This document shows, one piece after another, positions 38,701 to 50,700 of a stretch of DNA of 64,000 bases. The translations under genes were made by a program, and so were the position numbers. Origin of the DNA: Ryuthela nishihirai (lineage: Eukaryota; Arthropoda; Arachnida; Araneae; Heptathelidae); assembly GCA_038380435.1 (NCBI GenBank), contig JAWZYU010000726.1, forward strand, positions 16,164 to 80,163, read 5' to 3'. Each line of letters begins with the position of its first letter. Positions within the stretch are counted from its first letter, which is position 1. The notes beneath the pieces are model-generated. The model was not told the origin of the DNA and searched no databases. It saw only the letters and a list, made by a program, of their open reading frames with translations.

Positions 38701-41700
38701 CCAACCTTCTGTAATTTCTTGGGGTCTTGTGACCTGGCCATTTAGCCCGTTGTTGCAGAAAAGTGCAGCTCAGAGATAAAAGAATCCAAAACTGCTCTCC
38801 ATATGTGGAGAAATAACTAATTTCACCCCTATAAGATAGCATAAAGTTCAGTCAGCCTTCTGAACAGAGAAAAAAACTGATTTGCCCCGTATATGATTTG
38901 AGTTTGGGACCAATGATTCACATAGTAAATTTTTGATGCTGAATCAAGGTTGATTAGAACAAGGGCTGAAATTACACCTCAGTATCGTAGTGCTCTCTTA
39001 AAAACAGTAATTTTGGATTTCCTATAAAAATTATTATTTTACTTTCACAACCATAAAGAAAATAAATAATGTACTCGAATTGGATATAGTAATGTTAATC
39101 ATATGGATCACAGTTTTGTTAGTTGGGTTGAGTTGGGTTGTTTTACCTCTGGCGGCACTTTTTTGCACACCATGGGCTAAATGGCCAGGTCACATGGACC
39201 CCGAAGGCTCAGAGAAGGTTGGGGGAGGGGACCCACTGGAACAGCTGTTGGGAGACAGATGGTAGCCTCCCGTCAAGGCCATCCAGCGTGTTCTTTAACG
39301 TGCACAGGGTATAGCTCTCCCGCACACGGATCCCATCCGAAGGACGGCGTCTTTTCCAAGCCCATCGGTGTCCCCACTCTGACCGTGGGCAGGGCGGGGA
39401 ATTTAGCGGAGATAAATCTCAACGCTGACCCAGCTGGGATTCGAACCTGGGAACTACAGATTACGAGACTGGCGAGTTACCGACTGCCCCCCCCCCCCGG
39501 TTCCAGTGGGTCCCTTCCCCCAACCTTCTCTGAGCCTTCGGGGTCCATGTGACCTGGCCATTTAGCCCATGGTGTGCAAAAAAGTGCAGCTCAGAGGTAA
39601 AACAACCCAACCCAATCCCAATATGTTTGCTAATTGAGTAATATTGCCTCATATTCATGGGCGTCCGCAGAGGGGGGCAAACGGATCACTTGCCCCCCCT
39701 CTAGGATCGAGTAAAAAATCTTGTTTCAATTAATTCTTGCTTCCTTTATATTGTAAATTTATATACATTATATATGTGTTTTGTATTGATTACATTATAT
39801 AAGTGTTTTCTGTCTTCGGGGTCCATGTGTTTTTGTATTCCATAATCTACTTGTGAAAAAAAACAACAAAATAATTAAATAATTGAATGAAAATTTATTC
39901 ATGTAATTATTTGTCTCTTTGAAAAGAGAGTATTCGCCCTCCACGACACTTCTAGCTAGTTTAAAAAAAAATACGAAATTTTGTTTTTATTTAAATGATA
40001 GCACCCCTTTTATATTGGCGCCCATGAGGCTACTGTGTAACAAGAAATCCAGGTCTGATTAGACCTGCTTGTAATTATGTTTTTGAAAACATTACCAAAA
40101 TGTACAACAAACTCCTTCGTCTATAAAAGAAAACTTCTGGTTTTTTCAGAGACTAATATATGTATAATAAGATGTTTAATTTCACTAGGAGGTTAGTGGA
40201 ATTATAAATGGCAGAAATCCTCCTCCTCCTCCTCAAGCAGCCATGGGCTACGGAGGTCCAACCAGACCGTGCAATTTAGTTCTCCAAGCAAGTCTATCCT
40301 GAGCTATATCTACTGCATCTGGCCACTGCACACCAATTCTAACAAGGTCCTGTTTGACATTGTCTGCCCACCGCATCCTAGGTCTCCCCCTCTTTCTGAG
40401 GCCTTTAGGCACACTATTCATAACCCTATTCGCCAATCTATAATTATCCATACGGGCAACATGACCAAACCAATGGAGTCTCTGCACAATATGCTGCTTA
40501 AAGAAGGTTGCAAACTCCTTTGCTTAACCTCATCATTAGTTACAAAGTTGAACCACCTAATGCCCAAGATACTGCGTAAGCATCTGGAATCAAAAGCATC
40601 TAGTTTCCTGTTATCTTGTTTACAAAGTGTCCAAGTTTCACTACCATAACTAACCCTAGAAAGAACCAAACTATTATACAGTCTAATTTTAGTCTTTAGG
40701 TGTATACGTCTATTTCTCCACACTCTCCATAGATTCTTAAAAGTCCCGGCAGCAATCCCTATTCGTCTGTTAATCTCATGCCGCACATCGCCATTATCTG
40801 TTACATAGCTCCCAAGATAATTAAACTGTGACACCTGCTCAAGACTGCAACCATTAAGATTAACTGAATCACAGCCTGCCTGACCAATTTTCATCACTTT
40901 AGTTTTCTCTCTGTTTATAACCAAACCTACTCTACTACCAGTCTCATCAACAGCTCGAATAAAAGAGTTCATCTCATCAACATCATTTACAAAAGGGCTA
41001 AATCATCAGCATAATCTAAATCAGCAATTTTCGTATCTCCAGTCCATTTAAGGCCAAAATCTTTCCCTTGAAGTGAATTTCGCATAACATAATCAATAAC
41101 CAAGCTAAAGAGAAAAGGAGACAAAATGCACCCTTGTCGAACACCAGAAGTAATGCTAAACCAATTGCTACAAGCCTTACCAACTCTCACACACGACTCA
41201 GTGTTATTATAGAGAGCTTTCATTATGTTAACTAACTTGTCTGGTATGCCATATGATCTCATAATCAACCACAAATTATGACGATCAACAGAGTCGAAAG
41301 CCTTTTTGAAATCAACAAAGCTAGCAACCAAAGGTTTCTGAAACTCTAAACATTTCTCAAGAATCTGCCTAAGTGAAAATATCTGATCCACACATCCCCT
41401 ACCACTTCTTAATCCACATTACTCATCACGCAATTGACTGTCAACCAGATTCTTAATTCTGTTAAGCACAATCATGGAAAGAACTATACCTAGAACAGAG
41501 AGTAGGCTGATACCCCTATAGTTATCACAAGAACTGCGATCACCTTTTTTGAAAATAGGGATAATAATAGCTCTGGTAAAATCGTTAGGAACCATGCCTT
41601 TATCATAAAAGATATTCAAAATTTCAGTCATCCAAGTGATAACAGAAACATTCCCAGCTCTAAGCATTTCTGTAATTTTATCTACCCCTGGGGAATTATG

Positions 41701-44700
41701 AAGTCTAAGTTTAGAAACAGCCAAAATAACTTCAGATTGTGTTATAGGGCCAACATTAAAGCCACCAATGCATCTATCATCATTACAAGCAATGGGATTA
41801 GAACTAACCACATTGTTTAGAATATCGCTGAAATGCTCAGCCCACCTAGCAATGAAGAATTCTCACCTTCTATAACCTTACATTGTTTGTCCTTCAATCC
41901 CTGTATACCTGTTCATTTTCTAAAACACAAAATATTAACTATCGGGTATAGCTCTCTACTGCTGTGCTGTCTAACTGCTTCCTCGGCTTTGGCAGCCAAG
42001 CCATCCAGCCAAAGATTTTTATCAGCAGCTAACTGATCATTTACACGATTATTAAGCTCTCTGTAATCCTTTCTATTAGGACTAGTAGGTTACTGATTAA
42101 GGACATTCCTGCATTTCCTCCTTTCTGAAATAAGCTCAAGTGCCTTATCACTCAGATAATTCTGTCTCCTCTGCTCCTTTTTTCCTAAAAGAGTACTCTT
42201 AGTTTCCAAAAAAAGCCTGTTTAAAATGGCCCCATTCTTCCTCAACTTCAATAGTAAGCAAACCATGACTGTCATAATGACTAAGTAACCTATCATGGTA
42301 AGCATTAGCTATAACTGGGTCTTTCAGAGCTTCAGTATTAAAGGTAAAAATTTTAACCCTAGTACAACATTTCTTAAGTTTAAGTTGCAAGACACTTTTA
42401 ACAAGGTAATGGTCATATACATATTCCGTTTTATCGTTTTAGGTCGACGACTAAAAGCAAGGCATTTCAGAGACGGCGCGGAACTTCCACCTTTCGCTGA
42501 TGACAAGAATTACGACTTCAACTATCAGGTAACGAAATGACATCGTTAAGCTAACTTTCCCTATATGATAGAATGTAAATAATTAATATGCGCAGTTTTC
42601 TTCACACTGTTACATGCCACTGAGGGCTATCAGTGTATATAAGCCATGCAACTAGGCCAATGTTTCCTCTGTACGTTCGCCGCAAAGCTCCCGCCCTGCC
42701 CACTGTCAGTAGGTGACACCGATGGGTATGAAAAGGCTCCGTCCGTCGGATGGGACGTTAAGCCGTGGCACCGTGTGCAGGTTGGGTTGGGTTGTTTTAT
42801 CTCTGAGCGGCACTTTTTTGCACACCATGGGCTAAATGGCCAGGTCACATGGACCCCAAAGGCTCAGAGAAGGTTGGGGGAGGGGACCCACTGGAACAAC
42901 TGTTGGGAGACAGATGGTAGCCTCCGGTCAAGGCCATCCAGCGTGTTCTTTAACGTTGGATTGTTTTACTCATGAGCGGCACTTTTTTGCACACCATGGG
43001 CTAAATGGCCAGGTCACATGGACCCCAAAGGCTCAGAGAAGGTTGGGGGAGGGGACCCTCTGGAACAACTGTTGGGAGACAGATGGTAGCTTCCCGTCAA
43101 GGCCATCAAGCGTGTTCTTTAACGTTGGATTGTTTTACCTCTGAGCGGCACTTTTTTGCACACCATGGGCTATATGGTCACATGGACCCCAAAGGCTCAG
43201 AGAAGGTTGGGGGAGGGGATCCACTGGAACAACTGTTGGGAGACAGATGGTAGCCTCCCGTCAAAGCCATCCAGCGTGTTCTTTAACGTTGGGTTGTTTT
43301 TACCTCTGGGCGGCACTTTTTTGCATACCATGGGCTAAATGGCCAGGTCACAGGGACCCCAAAGGCTCAGAGAAGGTTGGGGGAGGGGACCCACTGGAAC
43401 AGCTGTTGGGAGATAGATGGTAGCCTCCCGTCAAGGCCATCCAGCGTGTTCTTTAACGTGCACAGGGTATAGCTCTCCCGCACACGGATCCCATCCGAAG
43501 GACGGCGTCTTTTCCAAGCCCATCGGTGTCCCCACTCTTACCGTGGGCAGGGAGGGGAATTTAGCGGAGATAAATCTCAACGCTGACCCAGCTGGGATTC
43601 GAACCTGGGAACTACAGATTACGAGACTGGTGAGTTACCGACTGCACCCCCCCCCCCCCCGTGTGTGGAAGAATCATACCTTGTGAACGTTAAAGAACAC
43701 GCTGGATGACTTTGATGGGAGGCTACCATCTGTGCTCACCTTCTGTGAGTACTCGGGATCCTTGTGACCTGGCCATTTAGCCCATTTGTGAAAAAAGTGC
43801 CACCCAGAGTAAAAGAACCCAACCTCTATACATCTATACTTTTCTATTTTTTATATTAATATAATATAAAAATATGTAATTTAATATTTTTTAGAACAGT
43901 AACATATCTTCTTTGGCGAATATTCGATGCTCGTACCCCTTAAATTCAGTTATTGATAATTTTGCATAGAAGATTAGAACCATTCTTACATAGAATATTT
44001 CCCAGAACTGTTATATTAATTTGTAACGATTTATTCTGAAATTTTCTCTGTAGTAATAATAACCTTTCGCTTATTTCCATTTTAGGAGTGACCCCTTAAA
44101 TTTAGTTATTGATAATTTTGCATAGAAGATTAGAACCATTCTTACATAGAATATTTCCCAGAACTTTTATATTAATTTGTAACGATTTATTTTGAAATTT
44201 TCTCTGTAATAATAATAACCTTTCGTTTATTTCCATTTTAGGAGTGACCCCTTAAATTCAGTTATTGATAATTTTGCATAGAAGATTAGAACCATTCTTA
44301 CATAGAATATTTCCCAGAACTGTTATATTAATTTGTAACGATTTATTCTGAAATTTTCTCTGTAGTAATAATAACCTTTCGCTTATTTCCATTTTAGGAG
44401 TGACCCCTTAAATTTAGTTATTGATAATTTTGCATAGAAGATTAGAACCATTCTTACATAGAATATTTCCCAGAACTTTTATATTAATTTGTAACGATTT
44501 ATTTTGAAATTTTCTCTGTAATAATAATAACCTTTCGTTTATTTCCATTTTAGGAGTGACCCCTTAAATTCAGTTATTGATAATTTTGCATAGAAGATTA
44601 GAACCATTCTTACATAGAATATTTCCCAGAACTTTTATATTAATTTGTAACGATTTATTCTGAAAATTTCTCTGTAATAATAATAACCTTTCGCTTATTT

Positions 44701-47700
44701 CCATTTTAGGAGTGACCCCTTAAATTTAGTTATTGATAATTTTGCATTGAAGATTAGAACCATTCTTACATAGAATATTTCCCAGAAATTTTATATTAAT
44801 TTGTAACGATTTATTCTGAAAATTTCTCTCTAATAATAATAACCTTTCGTTTATTTCCATTTTAGGAGTGACCCCTTAAATTCAGTTATTGATAATTTTG
44901 CATAGAAGTTTAGAACCATTCTTACATAGAATATTTCCCAGAACTTTTATATTAATTTGTAACGATTTATTCTGAAATTTTCTCTGTAATAATAATAACC
45001 TTTCGTTTATTTCCATTTTAGGAGTGACACCTTAAATTCAGTTATTGATAATTGTGCATAGAAGATTAGAACCATTCTTACATAGAATATTTCCCAGAAC
45101 TGTTATATTAATTTGTAACGATTTATTCCGAAAATTTCTCTGTAATAATAATAACCTTTCGTTTATTTCCATTTTAGGAGTGACCCCTTAAATTCAGTTA
45201 TTGATAATTTTGCATAGAGGATTAGAACCATTCTTACATAGAATATTTCCCAGAACTTTTATATTAATTTGTAACGATTTATTCTGAAATTTTCTCCGAA
45301 TAATAATAACCTTTCGTTTATGTACATTTTAGGAGTGACCCCTTAAATTTAGTTATTGATAATTTTGCATAGAGGATTAGAACCATTCTTACATAAAATA
45401 TTTCCCAGAACTTTTATATTAATTTGTAACGATGTATTCTAAAAATTTCTCTGTAATAATAATAACCATTCGTTTCTTTCCATTTTAGGAGTACCATTAT
45501 TTCTCTAAGGAAATAACATACTTACCGGTAAGAATTATATTGATGAATATTATTAAAATGAATGCGTGTTCGTTATTTTTTGAAGTTCTTGCGTGTTTTC
45601 CCGAAACAGTTTCGGGCAACATTTTCGCATTTGTCCAAAACAATTTCGGACAGTAGGCAGTGATGCTTCATTTAATTGTGAGAATCCCGAATGTTATTTT
45701 TCTTTTTTGTTTAAAAGCTGCTCAATAGATGGCAGAAACGTACAGTCACTGAAAAAATATCCGAACATTATGGTTAAGTACAGAATTTAGAAAAAATATC
45801 TGGCAACGATTTTTTTAGAAATTAATGATCTGGCAACTTTCGTGTCACGTGACACGAAGGTTATTTTTTTCTGAATTCTGTTATCAACCATTGTGTTCGG
45901 ATATTTTTTGAGCGACTCTAAAACAACGCAACTCTAATATTTTGGCATTTCGTCTTCCATAACTCTTTAAATACTGAAAGAATATTTTTGAAAAACGAGA
46001 TTTAAAGGATTTGATTACGATCTTTAATTTATCATTAGTCCCATTCTCATTCGGGAAAGAGGAAAGAATTTTTGGAGCTAAATATAAAAAATGTCTAAAC
46101 TTTCACTTCCCCCCAGAAACACTAAAGACACCAAACTTTGTACAAACTATCTTCCCCCCAGAAGAGCTAAAGGCACCAAACTTTGTATCAACGTTCTCTT
46201 CCCCCAGAAACACTATAGGTATCAAACTTTGTATTAACGTTCTCTTCCTCCCAGAAACACTAGACGCACTAAATTTTATACAAACTTTCTCTTCCCCTCA
46301 GAAACACTACAAGCACCAAACTTTTTACAAATTAGCTTCCCTCCAGAAGAACTAAAGGCACCAAACTCTGTATCAACGTTCTCTTCCCCCAGAAACACTA
46401 TAGGTATCAAACTTTGTATTAACGTTCTCTTCCTCCCAGAAACACTAGACGCACCAAATTTTATACAAACTTTCTCTTCCCCTCAGAAACACTAGAAGCA
46501 CCAAACTTTGTACAAATTATCTTCCCTCCAGAAGAGCTAAAGGCACCAAACTTTGTATCAACGTTCTCTTCCCCCAGAAACACTATAGGTATCAAACTTT
46601 GTATTAACGTTCTTTTCCTCCCAGAAACACTAGACGCACCAAATTTTATACAAACTTTCTCTTCCCCCCAGAAACACTAGAAGCACCAAACTTTGTACAA
46701 ACTTTCTGTTCGCCCCAGAACACTAGAGGCATCAAACTTTGTATTAACGTTCTCTTCCCCCAGAAACACTAGAGGTATCAAATTTTGTATAAACGTTCTC
46801 TTCCCCCCAGAAACACTAGACGCACGAAACTTTTTACAAACTTTCTCTTCCCCCCAGAAACACTAGAGGCACCAAACTTTGTATTAACGTTCTCTTCCTC
46901 CCAGAAACACTAGACGCACCAAACTTTGTATTAACGTTCTCTTCCTCCCAGAAACACTAGACGCACCAAACTTTGTACAAACTTTCTCTTCCCCCCAGAA
47001 ACATTAGAGGCACCAAACTTTGAATGAACGTTCTTTTCACCCAGAAACACTAGACGCACCAAACTTTGAACAAACTTTCTCTTCCCCCAGAAACATTAAA
47101 GGAACCAAACTTTGTATAAACGTTCTCTTCTCCCCAGAAACACTAGAGGCACCAAACTTTTTATTAACGTTCTCTTCCACCCAGAAACACTAGAGGCACC
47201 AAACTTTTTATTAACGTTCTTTTCCCCCAGAAACACTAGACGCACCAAACTTTGTGCCAACTTTCTCTTCCCCCCAGAAACACTAAAGGCACCAAACTTT
47301 GTGCAAACTTGTGAGAAAGTTTGTACAAAATTTGGTGCGTCTAGTGTTTCTGGGGGGAAGAGAAAGTTTGCACAAAGTTTGGTGCGTCTAGTGTTTCTGG
47401 GAGGAAGAGAATGTTAATACAGAGTTTGGTGCCTCTAGTGTTTCTGGGGGAAGAGAACGTTGATACAAAGTTTGGTGCCTTTAGTGCTTCTGGGGGGAAG
47501 AGAAAGTTTGCACAAAGTTTGGTGCGTCTAGTGTTTCTGGGAGGAAGAGAACGTTAATGCAAAATTTGGTGCCTTTAGTGTTTCTGGGGGGAAGAGAAAG
47601 TTTGTACAAAGTTTGGTGCATCTAGTGTTTCTGAGGGACGACTGCTTAAGCCAACAGACGCACAAACACATAAATTTTCTTCTTTATATATAAGATACAA

Positions 47701-50700
47701 TAACAGATAAAAATATAGTGACATCTAAAGAAAGAATAATAGAAACAATACAGTTGTTGATTGGTTTATTTGTATATTGTTATTAGATTAATTTTTATTA
47801 TTAAAATAATTGGTGATGAATTATTTTAATTTTTATATAATATTTATTAATTGATTTGTATTGTTATTATAAAATATTCTTGGGTCATTGATACTTTTGT
47901 GATGACCTCTTAAAAGCTTTTCATTTGGTACGATCAAATATGCTTAATAATTACATTTGCTCTCAAATCTTAACTCGAAGCTCTGTATATCGAATTTCCA
48001 ATAACTTGAGTTTCGACTTAACGAGAGTTTATATGTACTTCATTCTCAATATACTCGTTCATATTTGAACTGAACGGCATAGGTAATTTTTTTTTTTCAA
48101 TTCTAGGGTGATCACGTTACTGTAGAATGCACATACAATTCAATGGAAAGAACAAATTCAACACTAGTAAGTATTTGTTTAAAAATAAGTTTAAGAATTA
48201 TTAGAATTGCAAAAATTTGTTCGTTTTCCAGCTATCATACAGCGTCAGAGGGTGGCTCAGTCGGTGGTCTGCCAGCCTTGTAATCTGCAAATCCCAAGTT
48301 CCAATTGGGCCCAGTCGGTAGCGCGCCAGGCTCGTAATCTGTAGTTCCCAGGTTCGAGTCCCAGCTGGGTCAGCGTTGAGATTTATCTCCGCAAAATTCC
48401 CCGCCCTGCCCACGGTCAGTAGGGGACACCGATGGGCTTGGAAAGGCCACCGTCCGTCGGATTGGACGTTAAGCCGTGGCCCCGTGTACGGGAGAGCCAT
48501 ACCCTGTGCACATTAAAGAACACGATGGCCTTGACGGGAGGCTACCATCTGTCTCCCAACAGCTGTTAGAGTGAGTTCCCTCTACCAACCTTCTCTGAGC
48601 CTTCAGGGTCCATGTGACCTGGCCATTTAGCCCATGGTGTGCAAAAAAGTGCCGCTCAGAGGTAAAACAACCCAACAACCCAATCTGTTAGATATCTAAA
48701 CTGTGTATTTTTGGATATTTTCTTTCAATAGTATTGCAAATTCTTTTTCAATAAATAGCTTTGTGAAAAAATTAGATTTGTCTATGAGCAAGTTGAGTTG
48801 TCTTCCCTCTGAGCAGAACCTCTTTTGTACGCAATGTGCTAAATTTCCAGGTCACAAGGTCCTCGAGGGCTCAGAGAAGGTTGGGGGAAAGCTGTTCCAG
48901 TGGGTCCCCTCCCCCAACCTTCTCTGAGTCTTCGGTCCATGTGACCTGGCCATTTAACCCATGGTGTGCAAAAAAAGTACCGCTCAGAGGTAAAACAACC
49001 CAACCCAATTGGGCCAGCGTTGAGACTTCTCCGCAAAACTCCCCGCACTGCCCTCGGTCAGTAGGGGATACCGATGAGCTTTAAAAGGCCACCGTCCGTC
49101 CGATGAAACGTTAAGCTGTGGTTACGTGTGCGTGTGAGCCATACCCCATGCACGTTAAAGAACACGCCGTAGGACCTGGACCGGAGGCTTCCATCTGTCT
49201 CCTAACAGCTGTCCGGTGGGTCCCTTTCTCCCCCAATCTTCTCGGGGTCCTTGTGACTTTGCTATTGAGTCCGTTGCGTGCAAAGAAAAAGTGCTGATCA
49301 GAGATGAAACAACCAAAACTGTGGTCTTGTGGATCGCATTTCTGTTCACCGTAATCTTCAGAAACTGCGAGTCGGTAAAGACCTACTGTAGAAAATCAAT
49401 TTGCTTGAAGTCTATTGATCCGTGTTTTTGGCTATCTTGCCTCACAAGCACTTTGAATAATGAGCCAAATAGCCAGGTCACAAGGAGCTTTAAGGGTTGG
49501 TAGCTGAGTTGGTGAAAGTTATGCATTGGGAAGCTGATAGGACAAAGATTTACAATTTGATCATGGCTATCAAGTACGTACTCTAATGAACACAGACTGC
49601 TGAAGATAACTGATTACAAATATATAATATGAAGATATTTATTTCAATATTATATTAAACTTATTACTCTTATAGCAATAGCAAAAAAATTCAAAATATT
49701 GAAACTCTTAGATAAATGCATATTTAATTATTGTTATCAGTTATTCTATATACAGTTTAAATCTTCCCTCCATTCGTGACGTCATTAGAATTGCTCTCAT
49801 GGCCACAACTATCGAGATAGCCTCGTTATGGTTCTCTACCACACTGTACAATGGCTTAATGTCCATCCGAAGAACAGTGGTTTTTTCCAATCCAATGGTC
49901 TTCTCTTTATCACCGTGAAAACTAGACTAAAATGGTTTTGTGGTTGTTGTTAAATTTTATACCAGATTGTCAAACTTCCACAAGTACATCGAAGCCATAC
50001 GACTGGGGCGGGGGTGGCTCAGTCGGTAGCGCGCCAGTCTCGTAATTTGTAGTTCCCAGGTTCGAGTCCCAGCTGGGTCAGCGTTGAGATTTATCTCCGC
50101 AAAATTCCGCGCCCTGCCCACGGTCAGTAGGGGACACCGATGGGCTTGGAAAGGCCGCCGTCCGTCGGATGGGACGTTAAGCCGTGGCCTCGTGTACGGG
50201 AGAGGCATTCCCTGTGCACGTTAAAGAACACGCTGGATGGCCTTGACGGGAGGCTACCATCTGTCTCCCAACAGCTGTTCCAGTGGGTCCCCTCCCCCAA
50301 CATTCTCTGAACCTTCGGGGTTTATGTGACCTGGCCATTTAGACCATGGTGTTCAAAAAAGTGCCGCTCAGAGGTAAAACAACCCAACCCAAAGCCATAC
50401 GACTAGTGGAACACATTCATCGAGATCAAAGAGTCTGCTGGTTAGATTCATTACTTTCAAAGGACCTACTAGATACACCTAGTAATTTCAGAGAGCCTAC
50501 TGGACAAATTCAATGAGACCATAGCGCCGACGGGACTCATTCATTGAAATCGGAGATCCTGCTGGACAACTTCATTGGGACAGTAGGACCTACGGGACAC
50601 ATTCATTCAGATCAGAGAGCCTGCTGAACAAATTCATTTAAATCATAGGTGACAGAAGACACATTGAGGTCAGACAGCCTGCTGACCGAATTCATTCATA

